NCBI GenBank assembly: GCA_902537555.1
Contig: CACBBR010000004.1
Span: forward strand, 34,366-98,365
Length of the DNA: 64,000 nt
DNA from: an uncultured Pelagibacteraceae bacterium
Lineage (GTDB): Bacteria; Pseudomonadota; Alphaproteobacteria; Pelagibacterales; Pelagibacteraceae
Direction of reading: 5' to 3'
Shown: in pieces, positions 10,004-20,613 of the stretch
Layout of the letters: each line of letters opens with the position of its first letter
How positions within the stretch are numbered: the stretch's first letter is position 1
The notes under the pieces: model-generated
What the model saw: only the letters and a program-made list of their open reading frames with translations
Told to the model about the DNA's origin: nothing
Databases searched by the model: none
Translations under genes and position numbers: made by a program

Positions 10004-10904
10004 CTTTCATTATTTCCTCTATAAGTTTTTTAAAACTAATTTTTTGGTGTCTTGCAATTTCTGGCACCAAAGAAAGCGAGGTCATGCCGGGCTGGGTATT
10101 AAGTTCCAATAAAAAAAATTTGTTTTTATAAAACCTAAAATCAGACCTAGATACGCCTCTACATTTTAATAGTTTATGCGCTTTCATGGCTATAGAATTA
10201 ACTTTCTTAAAATTTTTATGACTAATATTTACTGGTATAACATGTTCTGTTTTTGCACTAGCACTATACTTTGCTTTGTAGTCGTAAAATTTTCTTTTAG
10301 GTTTTAACTCTATAATTCCTAGTTTTTTATTGCCTAAAATTGCAGCCTGAATTTCTCTTCCTGGAATATATTTTTCAATTAAAATTTCTTTAAATTTTTC
10401 CAATTTATATAAATTAAATATAAAATTTTTTTTATTTGTTATATATACTCCTACACTTGAGCCTTCATTAATTGGTTTTAAAACTACTGGAAATTTCAAT
10501 TTTTGATCTATTTTTTTTATTATATTTTTAAAATTGAGATTATTTTTAAAATGAAATTTAATATAGGGAGGTGTTAAAATTTTATTTTTAATAAATATTT
10601 TTTTTGATAACTCTTTATCAATTGCAAGTGATGAAGATAGCACGCCTGAATGAGTATATTTAATTCTTTCAGACTCAAGTATGGTCTGAATATATCCATC
10701 CTCTCCATATCTACCATGCAAAAGGTTTAAAACTAAATCTGGTCTGAATTTTCTTAACTTTTTTACAAAATTTCCATCAGGCTCAATTAATAAAATATTA
10801 TATTTCCTATCTTTTTTTAATTCTTTAATAACACTTTTTGCTGTGATTAAGCTAATCTCTCTTTCATTTGAATATCCACCTGCTAAAGTTAATATCTTTT
10901 TCAC
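9984..10904 (-). CDS. ddl: D-alanine--D-alanine ligase
   Basis: LLHGRYGEDGYIQ, PVVLKPINEGSSVGVY, RSDFRFYKNKFFLLELNTQPGMTSLSLVPE. Confidence 0.94.
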   Translation of the reverse strand: MKKILTLAGGYSNEREISLITAKSVIKELKKDRKYNILLIEPDGNFVKKLRKFRPDLVLNLLHGRYGEDGYIQTILESERIKYTHSGVLSSSLAIDKELSKKIFIKNKILTPPYIKFHFKNNLNFKNIIKKIDQKLKFPVVLKPINEGSSVGVYITNKKNFIFNLYKLEKFKEILIEKYIPGREIQAAILGNKKLGIIELKPKRKFYDYKAKYSASAKTEHVIPVNISHKNFKKVNSIAMKAHKLLKCRGVSRSDFRFYKNKFFLLELNTQPGMTSLSLVPEIARHQKISFKKLIEEIMKDASINK

Positions 10905-11812
10905 TACTCAACTACCACAATTTCTAGTTCTAATTTTACACCTGTTTTTTTCTCAACTTTTTCTTTTACAAAATTAATTAATGCTTTCATATCTTTAGAT
11001 TTTGCATTTTTTTTATTCACAAAAAAATTTGCATGTTTTTCAGAAATAAATGCATCACCGTAACTTTTTTCGATAGAGACACTTGATCTGATCAATTCCC
11101 ATACTTTTTTATCAGTTTGATTGATTGGATTTTTAAAAGTACTTCCACTAGTCTTTATTTTGGTTGGTTGAGCCATTTCCTTTTTGTCAATTAACTCGTT
11201 CATATATTTATTTATTTCTGAGTTATTTTTTTCATTCCCTTTGAAAGTAGCACTTAAAAAAATTAAATCTTTCGATAGTTCAATTGATCTATAATTAAAA
11301 TTGATTTTATTTACTGGGATACTTTTAACAACTCCATTAAAATCTACTAATTGGATTGAAACTAGAATATCTTTAAATTCTTTTTTAAAACAGCCAGAAT
11401 TCATTCTTATACCACCACCAATAGAACCTGGTATACATGACATAAATTCTAAACCTGAAATATTATTGTCCCTTGCAAATTCTGAAACTTTTTTTTGAGA
11501 AACAGCAGTTCCAGCAATAATTGTAGTTTTGTTTAATAAAGAAATCTTGGAAAAATTTTTTCCTAACTTAATTATAGTTCCTTGATAGGTTTCATCATCA
11601 AATAATACATTAGAACCATTTCCCAAAATAAATATTTTCCCACGCAAAGCATATAATTTGAGATATTCAATTAAACCTTTTAAAGAATTTGGTCTAAATA
11701 AAATTCTTGTTTTTCCACCTATATTAAACCAATTTAATTTCTTAATACTTTGATCAAAAAAGATATCTCCATCTATTGATAATGCAGATTTTTTTAAATC
11801 TTCAGTTTCCAT
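10904..11812 (-). CDS. murB: UDP-N-acetylenolpyruvoylglucosamine reductase
   Basis: NWFNIGGKTRILFRP, GSNVLFDD, IPGSIGGGIRMNSGCF, GSTFKNP. Confidence 0.95.
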   Translation of the reverse strand: METEDLKKSALSIDGDIFFDQSIKKLNWFNIGGKTRILFRPNSLKGLIEYLKLYALRGKIFILGNGSNVLFDDETYQGTIIKLGKNFSKISLLNKTTIIAGTAVSQKKVSEFARDNNISGLEFMSCIPGSIGGGIRMNSGCFKKEFKDILVSIQLVDFNGVVKSIPVNKINFNYRSIELSKDLIFLSATFKGNEKNNSEINKYMNELIDKKEMAQPTKIKTSGSTFKNPINQTDKKVWELIRSSVSIEKSYGDAFISEKHANFFVNKKNAKSKDMKALINFVKEKVEKKTGVKLELEIVVVE

Positions 11813-13203
11813 TAAAAAATATTTTTCAAATTTTTCATCCAGCTAGATATTGATCCTGCTCCCATGCCTATATAAATTTTCTCACCAAAGGCGTTTTGTT
11901 TCACAAATCTTTTTAACTGGGTTTCATCATCAATTTGTATTAATCTAACATTAGAATTTCTTATTATTAACTTCGCAAAAGAATTATAAGTAAAATTTAG
12001 TTTTATTTTTTCATTAGCAGTATAAATTGGGCATAGTAAAACAGTATCTGCCATTTTAAAGCACTTAGAAAACTCATATTTTAAATTTTTTACTCTTGAA
12101 ATTCTGTGAGGTTGAAAAACACATACAATTTCTTTTTTTTTATATACACTTTTTACTCCACTTAACACTGAACTAATTTCAGTTGGATGATGTGCATAAT
12201 CATCATAAAAACTTACCTTAAAGTAGTCAAATAAGTGAGTAAATCTCCTTTGAACACCTTTGAAACCAATAAGACCCAATTTTATATATTTTTCAGGTAG
12301 ACCAATTGTAAAAGTTAATGCTGCTGCTGCTGCTGCATTTCTTATATTGTGAATTCCAATCATTGGCAGCTTGATGTTTTTAATAATTTTTTTTTTACTT
12401 GGAATATTTATTTTCATATCAAAGCTGGAAAGTTTAAAGTTTTGTCTAATATTTATGATTTGAAAATTTGATGTTTTATCTTCACCATAAGTGTAAAAAT
12501 TTTTATTTTTTGATCTATTCAGAACATCTTTTAGATTTCTATCGTCATTACAAATAAAACCTTTACCAACAGAAGGTATTTTTTCTATAAATTCTAAAAA
12601 ACTTTTTTTTAGATTTGATATATTTTTATAATAGTCTAAATGCTCATAATCTAAGTTTGTGACAATAGAATAAATAAAAGGTATTTTTAAAAAACTACCG
12701 TCCGATTCATCAGACTCTGTCACGCACCAATTACTTTTTCCTAATTTAGCAGAATTACCAAATGAATTTAAAACACCACCATTTATAATAGTTGGATCTA
12801 AATTACTAATCGAAAAAATATTTGATACTAGAGATGTTGTTGTTGTTTTTCCATGCGAGCCAGTAACAACAACATTTCTCATAAAGGAGACTATATGGCC
12901 CAACATATCTCCTCTTGTATAAATAGGTAAATTTTTTTTTATCGCTTCCTGAATTTCAGGGTTACTTTTTTTAATTGCAGATGAAATTACAAGAACAGTA
13001 GTTTTTTTTATATTTTCTCTTTTATGATTTAAAAATATTTTAATTTTTTTATCATTTAGTCTCTCAATATTTTTATTGTTAGCAATATCACTGCCTTGAA
13101 CTTTATAACCTAAACCATTCATAATTAATGCTAAACCACTCATACCTATACCCCCTATACCGACAAAGTGAATAAGTTCGTTTTTTCCTAAATCAATTTT
13201 CAT
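11812..13203 (-). CDS. murC: UDP-N-acetylmuramate--L-alanine ligase
   Basis: HFVGIGGIGMSGLA, VTGSHGKTTTTSL, DESDGSF, DDYAHHPTEI. Confidence 0.96.
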   Translation of the reverse strand: MKIDLGKNELIHFVGIGGIGMSGLALIMNGLGYKVQGSDIANNKNIERLNDKKIKIFLNHKRENIKKTTVLVISSAIKKSNPEIQEAIKKNLPIYTRGDMLGHIVSFMRNVVVTGSHGKTTTTSLVSNIFSISNLDPTIINGGVLNSFGNSAKLGKSNWCVTESDESDGSFLKIPFIYSIVTNLDYEHLDYYKNISNLKKSFLEFIEKIPSVGKGFICNDDRNLKDVLNRSKNKNFYTYGEDKTSNFQIINIRQNFKLSSFDMKINIPSKKKIIKNIKLPMIGIHNIRNAAAAAALTFTIGLPEKYIKLGLIGFKGVQRRFTHLFDYFKVSFYDDYAHHPTEISSVLSGVKSVYKKKEIVCVFQPHRISRVKNLKYEFSKCFKMADTVLLCPIYTANEKIKLNFTYNSFAKLIIRNSNVRLIQIDDETQLKRFVKQNAFGEKIYIGMGAGSISSWMKNLKNIF

Positions 13204-14266
13204 TTATTAGTTTAGTTAGCTTAACTCTATTTTTTTCCCAAGTATCTTCTTTAGTTAATTGAATTAAATTATTTTTTTTTGAAAAGTATTCATCTTGGTT
13301 TTCAAATATGTTAGTCATCAAGTTTATAAAATTATTTTCATTAATATCTTTTTGCATAATTAACCAACAACAATTTTTTTTTTTATAAAATTCTGCATTA
13401 TAGTATTGATGATTATCTTTAGCATACGGAAATGGAATTGCTACAAATGGAATATTTAAATAACTTAATTCTGAAATTACTGACGCACCAGAACGAGTTA
13501 TAGCTAAATCATAATGTGCGGCTTTTATTAATAATTTATCATCAAAATCAAATAATTCGTGATCTATTTGATTTTTTATATATAAATTTTTTAGATTTTC
13601 TCTCAATTTTGTATCGGTTATCTGCTGTAAAACTTTTATATTTTGGGCTTTAGATAGTTTTATCACCATTTTTGAAATAAAATTATCAAAAAATTTTGAA
13701 CCTTGACTTCCTCCTATAATCAAAATTTTTTTTTGATCCTCAAGAGTTTTTTTTACATTTTTTTGATATTCATAAATTTCCTTTCTAAGTAACGGCTTAA
13801 TTAAATATATTTTTTTTAGATACTTTTCAGGGATCTTTTTTAAATTTCTATCATAACAAATAATTTTTTTTGCAAAACTTAAGGTTAAATTATTTGCTCT
13901 TCCTAAAATAGAGTTGGGTTCAAAAACAAAAATTTTGATTTTCATTAAATATGAAGCCAAAGACATAGGTATAGACATATATCCACCTGTGCTAATTAAA
14001 ATATTAAAATTATTTATTTTTAGATATCTGTAAGATTTAAATATTGAAAAAAAAAATTTTATTAAATTGTATGGAATTAAAAATAAATTTGATCGTATAT
14101 TTGGAACATCAATTAACGAAAAATTATAGCTACTGTTAATATACTTAGATCCTCTTACATCTGTTACAATATGTACTTCAAAATTATCTTTAAGGGAATC
14201 ATATAGACTTAAAGAAGGAATCACGTGGCCACCTGATCCACCAGTTGTAATAAGTATTTTTTTCAT
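13193..14266 (-). CDS. murG: UDP-GlcNAc:undecaprenyl-PP-MurNAc-pentapeptide GlcNAc transferase
   Basis: TTGGSGGHVIPSL, GGYMSIPMSLAS, IIGGSQGS, TRSGASVISEL, IPFPYAKDNHQYYNA. Confidence 0.95.
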   Translation of the reverse strand: MKKILITTGGSGGHVIPSLSLYDSLKDNFEVHIVTDVRGSKYINSSYNFSLIDVPNIRSNLFLIPYNLIKFFFSIFKSYRYLKINNFNILISTGGYMSIPMSLASYLMKIKIFVFEPNSILGRANNLTLSFAKKIICYDRNLKKIPEKYLKKIYLIKPLLRKEIYEYQKNVKKTLEDQKKILIIGGSQGSKFFDNFISKMVIKLSKAQNIKVLQQITDTKLRENLKNLYIKNQIDHELFDFDDKLLIKAAHYDLAITRSGASVISELSYLNIPFVAIPFPYAKDNHQYYNAEFYKKKNCCWLIMQKDINENNFINLMTNIFENQDEYFSKKNNLIQLTKEDTWEKNRVKLTKLINEN

Positions 14267-14270
14267 TAAG

Positions 14271-15380
14271 TTAATTTAATTTTCTTTTTGTTAAATTTAA
14301 TATTATACCTGAGACAATTGCTGTACTAACAATTGATGATCCACCATAGCTTAAGAACGGAAGTGTCATGCCTGTTGTCGGAAGTATTCTTATGTTAACA
14401 CCCACATGTATAAAAGTTTGTAATAATATTAAAGAGATACAACCAATCAAAATTAATTTATAAGTATCTTCATTTAATAAATTTATTTTTTGGATTACTT
14501 TATAAGAAAAAATTAGATACAAAAATAAAATACCAATGACAATAATTGCTCCAAACTCTTCTGATATAACAGAGACTATATAATCTGTATGAGCTTCAGG
14601 AACTCTTGAATTTAGCGTACCTTCGCCAATACCTTTACCAAAAAAACCCCCATTTATTATTGCATCACTCGCTTTTTCTGCTTGATAATTATTGCCAGAA
14701 CTTGAGTCTAAAAAAGCTAAAAGTCTAATTTTTATATATTCGAACTTGGGAACAAAAATAATTAGATAACTCAAAATAGAACCTGCCAATAGAAAAAACA
14801 CAAAAAATATAAAAATATTAATGCCAGATATAAAAATTAGAGCAAGCCAGACCATTGTTATTAAAAGTGTTTGCCCAATGTCAGGTTGATAAACTAGCAA
14901 CAGTAAAATAGGAAGAAGAAATAGAGTACTTAAAAAATATTTAAAATATAGTCTTCTACTTTGAATAGTTAGCATTAAAGATAATGTAACTATAAAAAAT
15001 GGCTTTATAATTTCGACAGGCTGAAACCTTGGTAAAAAAAACAAATCTAACCATCTTTTTGATCCCTTTACCTCAATGCCAATAAAAGGAACTAATAATA
15101 AACTTAAAAACGTAACCAAAAATAGAATGAACGAAAATTTTATTAAAATTTGTTGGTTCAAGAAGGAGAAAAGTATCAAAATTAAAATAGCCAGAGTTAT
15201 ATAAACAGAATGTTTAAAAAAAAAATAATATGATTTTGTATCTAATTTATCTGATGCTATTAGAGAAGTAGAGACTAATGAAAAAAAAAGACCCAATAAA
15301 AATAATGCTAAAATTAAAAATAAGAGAAATTTATCTATATTTTTCCACCAATGGTAAAAGCTATCTAAATAATTACTCAT
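14271..15380 (-). CDS. ftsW: SEDS-family peptidoglycan polymerase FtsW
   Basis: Polytopic; GSKRWLDLFFLPRFQPVEIIKP, VYQPDIGQT, PEAHTDYIVSVISEEFG, PTTGMTLPFLSYGGSS. Confidence 0.93.
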   Translation of the reverse strand: MSNYLDSFYHWWKNIDKFLLFLILALFLLGLFFSLVSTSLIASDKLDTKSYYFFFKHSVYITLAILILILFSFLNQQILIKFSFILFLVTFLSLLLVPFIGIEVKGSKRWLDLFFLPRFQPVEIIKPFFIVTLSLMLTIQSRRLYFKYFLSTLFLLPILLLLVYQPDIGQTLLITMVWLALIFISGINIFIFFVFFLLAGSILSYLIIFVPKFEYIKIRLLAFLDSSSGNNYQAEKASDAIINGGFFGKGIGEGTLNSRVPEAHTDYIVSVISEEFGAIIVIGILFLYLIFSYKVIQKINLLNEDTYKLILIGCISLILLQTFIHVGVNIRILPTTGMTLPFLSYGGSSIVSTAIVSGIILNLTKRKLN

Positions 15381-16681
15381 GTTATTACTTTTTTAATTAC
15401 ATATTTAATATTTTTATTAAAAAATTTTCCTCTTTCCTCAAAGTTCTTAAATTGATCAAAAGAAGCAGCAGAAGGGCTAAAAAGAATTACTTTTTTGCTA
15501 TCGTCATTTTCAATATTATTTTTTAAATTTTTTAAAATTTTTTTAAGTGTTAGAGAGCTTTGATAAAAAATTTTACTTGGTAAAGAATTAATCAAAAGAT
15601 TTCTATCTTTGCCATAAACAAAAGCTCTAATATTTGAAAAATACTTTTTATTTAATTTAAATTTATCTCCTTTTTTTGCAAGTCCTCCTAAAATCCAATA
15701 AATATTTCTATAACTTTCCAGCAATGGCACTGTAGAAGAAAAACTTGTAGATTTTGAGTCATTAATGATTAATAATTTTCTTGATTGATAAATTATTTGC
15801 TGTCTAAAATTTAATCCTTTAAATTTATTAGCAGTTTTTATTACTGTTTTCAAATTTAGCTTTAAAATCTTAGCAATATTGAAAATGAAACTTAGATTTT
15901 TTTGATTACTAGAATTTTTAAAATAAATATTGTCTATTAATCTAAAATATTTTTTATATTTAAAGTAATCTATTTTTATAACTTTAGATTTTATTCGTTG
16001 TTTTTTTACCAATTCATCAAGATATTTATTTTTGCTGTCTATAAAAGTATAGTCATTTTTAGTTTGCGATTTTACGATTTTAAATTTTGCATTTACATAA
16101 TTTTTGAAGGTTCCATGTCTTTCAAGATGATCTGGATTTAAATTAAGTATAACAGAATATTTTGACTTAAAATACTGGCTATAATCAAGTTGATATGAAG
16201 ATGCCTCAATTACAAATATTGTTTTTTTTTTTATTTTTTTTTCCATTAATATTGGATAACCAATATTGCCAGTTAATCTTACATCTATATTGTTATTTTT
16301 TAGAAGATCATATAAAAGTTTTGAAGTGGTCGATTTACCATTTGTTCCAGTGATTGTGATTTTATTAATTTTTGGATAACTGATTTCAAATATATCAAGT
16401 TCTGTAATTATTTTTGACCTATTTCTGATCAAATAATCAGAAATTCTACATTTATTGATATCTATTCCTGGACTTAAAACAATGAAATCAAAGGTTATAT
16501 TAAATAATTTCTTAATATTAATAAATTTTTTTTTAAACTTAGTTGGAATATTTTTTGTGTTATCGTCATATATTGTGCAGTTATTATTACTTTTTAAAAA
16601 ATTAAAACAAGAAATACCAGATTTTCCAAAACCATAAATTAAAATTTTTTTGTTTTTAAAATTAATCTTTCTTTCATTCAT
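15377..16681 (-). CDS. murD: UDP-N-acetylmuramoylalanine--D-glutamate ligase
   Basis: ITGTNGKSTTSKLL, NLNPDHLERHG, INDSKSTS, GGLAKKGD. Track ORF begins at 16738; internal ATG at 16681 (MNERKINFKNKKILIYGFGKSG) overlaps the mraY stop and fits better. Confidence 0.9.
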   Translation of the reverse strand: MNERKINFKNKKILIYGFGKSGISCFNFLKSNNNCTIYDDNTKNIPTKFKKKFINIKKLFNITFDFIVLSPGIDINKCRISDYLIRNRSKIITELDIFEISYPKINKITITGTNGKSTTSKLLYDLLKNNNIDVRLTGNIGYPILMEKKIKKKTIFVIEASSYQLDYSQYFKSKYSVILNLNPDHLERHGTFKNYVNAKFKIVKSQTKNDYTFIDSKNKYLDELVKKQRIKSKVIKIDYFKYKKYFRLIDNIYFKNSSNQKNLSFIFNIAKILKLNLKTVIKTANKFKGLNFRQQIIYQSRKLLIINDSKSTSFSSTVPLLESYRNIYWILGGLAKKGDKFKLNKKYFSNIRAFVYGKDRNLLINSLPSKIFYQSSLTLKKILKNLKNNIENDDSKKVILFSPSAASFDQFKNFEERGKFFNKNIKYVIKKVIT

Positions 16682-17766
16682 TATCTTAATTTTAAAGTTG
16701 CAAGACCTATCATCGCCAGGATAATTGAAATGATCCAAAATCTAATTACTACTGTTGACTCAGGCCAACCTTTTTTTTCAAAATGATGGTGAATTGGTGC
16801 CATTTTAAATATTCTTCTACCGGTGAGTTTAAATGATATCACTTGTGCTATTACTGAAACTGCCTCCAAGACAAATAGGCCACCCGTAATTGCAAGAACA
16901 ATTTCATGTTTAGTAATAATTCCAACGGCTCCAAGTGATCCTCCTAAAGCTAAAGAGCCTGTGTCACCCATAAAAATCTTTGCTGGTGGTGCATTAAACC
17001 ATAAGAAACCTAAACAAGACCCTATTATTGCTCCACAGAAAATAGATGCCTCTCCTACTCCATCAATATAAACAATTTTTAAATATTCTGAGAAAACTAT
17101 ATTTCCTGAAACATAACTAATAAAAGCAAAACATGCTGCAACTAATATGACAGGAACTGTAGCTAAACCATCCAGTCCATCGGTCAAGTTAACAGCATTA
17201 GATGAACCTACAATAACAAATAAATAAAATGGAATAAAAAACCAGCCTAGGTTAATTACTAAATTTTTAAAAAATGGAAAGTATAGGTTTTCGAGTTCGT
17301 CTGATCCACCAAAAAGATAAAGAAGATAAATTCCACCTAATGCTAAAACGATCTGAATTACAATTTTTAATTTTGATGAAATGCCATTTGAATTATTTTT
17401 TTTTATTTTTTGAAAGTCATCATATGCCCCTAGTAATCCAAAAGATCCTGCTATATATAGTAAGAACCAATTGTAAGGATTTGACAAATCACCCCACAAT
17501 AGTACTCCTGAAAAAATACCAAGTAATATCATTAAACCCCCCATTGTGGGAGTTCCTATTTTTTTTACTATATGCTCGCTCGGTCCATCTTCTCTAATGG
17601 GATCATGAATTTGATGTGAAGAAAAATAATTGATTAATGGTCCCCCAACTAGAAAAACTACTATCATCGAAGTAAACATTGAGAGACCTGTTCGTACAGT
17701 CAAATATTTAAAAACATTTAGAAAACTAAAAATTTCAACTAAGCTCGAAAAAAAACTAAAAAGCAT
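16681..17766 (-). CDS. mraY: Phospho-N-acetylmuramoyl-pentapeptide-transferase
   Basis: GTPTMGGLMIL, NAVNLTDGLDGLA, FMGDTGSLALGG, PIHHHFEKKGWPE. Confidence 0.96.
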   Translation of the reverse strand: MLFSFFSSLVEIFSFLNVFKYLTVRTGLSMFTSMIVVFLVGGPLINYFSSHQIHDPIREDGPSEHIVKKIGTPTMGGLMILLGIFSGVLLWGDLSNPYNWFLLYIAGSFGLLGAYDDFQKIKKNNSNGISSKLKIVIQIVLALGGIYLLYLFGGSDELENLYFPFFKNLVINLGWFFIPFYLFVIVGSSNAVNLTDGLDGLATVPVILVAACFAFISYVSGNIVFSEYLKIVYIDGVGEASIFCGAIIGSCLGFLWFNAPPAKIFMGDTGSLALGGSLGAVGIITKHEIVLAITGGLFVLEAVSVIAQVISFKLTGRRIFKMAPIHHHFEKKGWPESTVVIRFWIISIILAMIGLATLKLR

Positions 17767-20602
17767 TTAGTTTACCTTTTTTCAAGTTTTGACTTATTCT
17801 ATTTAATCCAGTTGAATTTGAACCTTTGATCATTAGATATTCGCCATTCTTAATGTCTTTTTTCATAAAATTTAATATATCTTCTTTTGAATTAAATATT
17901 TTCCCTCTTTTTTGTGTTCTAATTTTGTTAAATGTTTCGATTACATCTTTGCCATAAACATAAACTTTATCAATTTCAGTATGATTAATGAATTCAGCAG
18001 CCTTCCTGTGAAATTTTTTAGAATGTTTACCAAGTTCTAACATATCTCCTAATAAAATTAATTTTCTTTTTGAATTAGCATTTAAATTATTTAGTTTATT
18101 TAAAGCAAATTTTAAAGATAAGGGATTAGAATTATAACTCTCATCAATAAAATTAATTTTTTTTCCTTTAAAGTTAATTAATTTTATATCTCCTCTTCCC
18201 TCTGGAAATTTATAGTCATTAAAAAAAAATTTATTCAATTGATGTAAATCGAAGAAAACTGAAATTACAGCTAGAGTTGATAAAATATTATAAATATAAT
18301 TTTCTAAATTTTTTTTAATTGAAAATATTAAATTTGAATTATTGTAATTTATGAAAATATTACAATTATTGTTTTCGTTTTTTATTTTAATTAAACGTAA
18401 ATTCGAGTTATTTTTTATTCCAAAAGAAATTATTCTTAACTTTTTTTTTTCAGCTTTTGATTTAAAAAAGTTAAAATATTGATCGTCGGCATTCAATATG
18501 ATAGTTCCATTTTCTACTATATTATTTATTATTTCTGATTTAGCATGAGCTATGCCATTTAAATTTTTAAAATTTTTAATGTGAGCGTACGAAATATTTG
18601 TAATTACTCCGATATCAGGTAATATTTTTTTTGTTAGAGAGTCGATTTCCCCTTTTTTATTCATCCCTACTTCGAAGATGCCTATTTTATCTCCCTCATT
18701 TATATTAAATAAAGAAATTGGGACTCCATATTTATTATTAAAAGATTTTTTTGAATAAGATGTTTGATATAATTTACTTATCATTTGACCCAACATCTCC
18801 TTTAAAGAAGTTTTGCCTGAGGATCCTGTGATTGCTACAGAAGAAATACCGGACGATATTCTTACTAGTTTAGCAGTTTCTGAAAATATTTTTAAAGAAT
18901 TTTTAACATATATTCTATTTTTAATATTATTCTTAAATTTACCTTCTATAATTGAGATTGATGCTCCATTTCGCGAAGCATGATCAACAAATTTATTACC
19001 ATCAAAATTTTTTCCTTTTATACCAAAGAAAATATTATTTTTTTTTATTTTTCTTGAATCAATTGAAGCTTTATAAATCTTAATATTTTTCCCAATTTTT
19101 TTCTTTGTGACTTCAGAAATAATATTAGACTTCCAATTCTTGTTTAAAGTTTTATTTTTCTGTTTAATATATTTCTTAATACAATTCTTGTCTGAAAAGT
19201 ACTTTTTATAAGCATATTCTTGAAAAATCTCATGCCCTTTTCCTGCAACAATAACTACCTCGTTTGACTTAATATCCAGAATTGCTGATTTTATTGCCCT
19301 TTCTCTTGATGGGATCTCCAACAATTTATTTTTTAAAATATTATTTTTTATATCTCTTCTTATTATTTTTGGATCTTCATTTCTTGGATTGTCATCTGTT
19401 AAGTATATTTTGTTACAGTATTTATTAGCAATTCTACCCATTATTTTTCTTTTGGGTTTGTCTCTGTCACCTCCACATCCAAATACTAAATTGATTTTTC
19501 TTAATTTAAATTGTTCCTTTATATTTTTTATACATGTTTCTAAAGCATCAGGTGTATGTGCATAATCAAGAATAACTATTCCATTATTATTAAGTCTTCC
19601 AATTTTTTCTAATCTTCCATTTACTGGTTTAATTTTTTTAGTTATTTTTAAAATTTTTTCTAATGATATTTTGCTATTTATTGCCGCCATGATAGCCATC
19701 AGCAAATTTTTAATTTGTACTCTTCCAATTAAATTTGTTGAAAAAGAATATTTCTTATTATTAAATTTAAATATTACTTTCTGTTCATCTTTTAAAAATT
19801 CATGATTTAAGATTACAAAACTTGATGCAGAGCTTCCTATTGTTAATTTTTTGATATTATTTGATTTTGTAATTCTATTTAGATTTGAGGCAATTTTTAA
19901 ATTATCATCGTAAATAGCACATGAATTTTTTTTCATCAATTTTCTAAATAATATTAACTTTGAATTAAAATAATTTTGAAATGTTTTATGGTAATCTAAA
20001 TGATCTCTTGATAAATTTGTAAATATGCCAACATCGAATTTTAATCCATGCAATCTATTTTGATTTAATCCATGGCTTGATGCTTCCAAAATAACATTAT
20101 CTATTTTTTTTTGTTTTAATTTTTGTAAAATATTATTTATTTCAATTGGATCAAAAGTAGTATTTGAAAAATTTTTTTTTATTTTTAAACCGTTAATTCC
20201 TAATGTTCCAATTGAGGCTGCCTTTACTTTATTTAACTTTGCAATTTGGAAATAAAAATTTGCTATTGAAGACTTTCCATTTGTTCCAGTAACTGCTATC
20301 AAGTTATTTGGTTTTTTATTAAAAATTCTTGAACAAAATAGAGCTAGTAGTTTTCTAGGGTCTTTAAAATTTAAAAATAAAATATTATTTTTCCAACCAA
20401 TTTTATTTAATTTATCAGAAATTATTATTTTTGATCCATTTTTAATTGCATTATTAATAAATAAATTTCCATCTGTATTATTTCCTTTAAATGCAAAAAA
20501 AATATATCCCTTTTTAATTTCTTTAGAATTAAAAGCTAATCCTTTAAAACTTACTTTATGATATTTTTTATCTAAATTTGGAAAATAATCTTTCAATAAC
20601 AT
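17756..20602 (-). CDS. murE/murF: Bifunctional MurE-MurF fusion (MurE about 19160-20602, MurF about 17756-19160)
   Basis: One uninterrupted 948-codon frame with MurE motifs (VTGTNGKSSIANF, DDNPRNEDP, GKGHEIFQEY) followed by MurF motifs (AITGSSGKTSLKEML, NNKYGVPISLF, DESYNSNPLSLKFAL, LGDMLELG). Confidence 0.93.
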   Translation of the reverse strand: MLLKDYFPNLDKKYHKVSFKGLAFNSKEIKKGYIFFAFKGNNTDGNLFINNAIKNGSKIIISDKLNKIGWKNNILFLNFKDPRKLLALFCSRIFNKKPNNLIAVTGTNGKSSIANFYFQIAKLNKVKAASIGTLGINGLKIKKNFSNTTFDPIEINNILQKLKQKKIDNVILEASSHGLNQNRLHGLKFDVGIFTNLSRDHLDYHKTFQNYFNSKLILFRKLMKKNSCAIYDDNLKIASNLNRITKSNNIKKLTIGSSASSFVILNHEFLKDEQKVIFKFNNKKYSFSTNLIGRVQIKNLLMAIMAAINSKISLEKILKITKKIKPVNGRLEKIGRLNNNGIVILDYAHTPDALETCIKNIKEQFKLRKINLVFGCGGDRDKPKRKIMGRIANKYCNKIYLTDDNPRNEDPKIIRRDIKNNILKNKLLEIPSRERAIKSAILDIKSNEVVIVAGKGHEIFQEYAYKKYFSDKNCIKKYIKQKNKTLNKNWKSNIISEVTKKKIGKNIKIYKASIDSRKIKKNNIFFGIKGKNFDGNKFVDHASRNGASISIIEGKFKNNIKNRIYVKNSLKIFSETAKLVRISSGISSVAITGSSGKTSLKEMLGQMISKLYQTSYSKKSFNNKYGVPISLFNINEGDKIGIFEVGMNKKGEIDSLTKKILPDIGVITNISYAHIKNFKNLNGIAHAKSEIINNIVENGTIILNADDQYFNFFKSKAEKKKLRIISFGIKNNSNLRLIKIKNENNNCNIFINYNNSNLIFSIKKNLENYIYNILSTLAVISVFFDLHQLNKFFFNDYKFPEGRGDIKLINFKGKKINFIDESYNSNPLSLKFALNKLNNLNANSKRKLILLGDMLELGKHSKKFHRKAAEFINHTEIDKVYVYGKDVIETFNKIRTQKRGKIFNSKEDILNFMKKDIKNGEYLMIKGSNSTGLNRISQNLKKGKLNAF

Positions 20603-20613
20603 GTTTTACGCTC

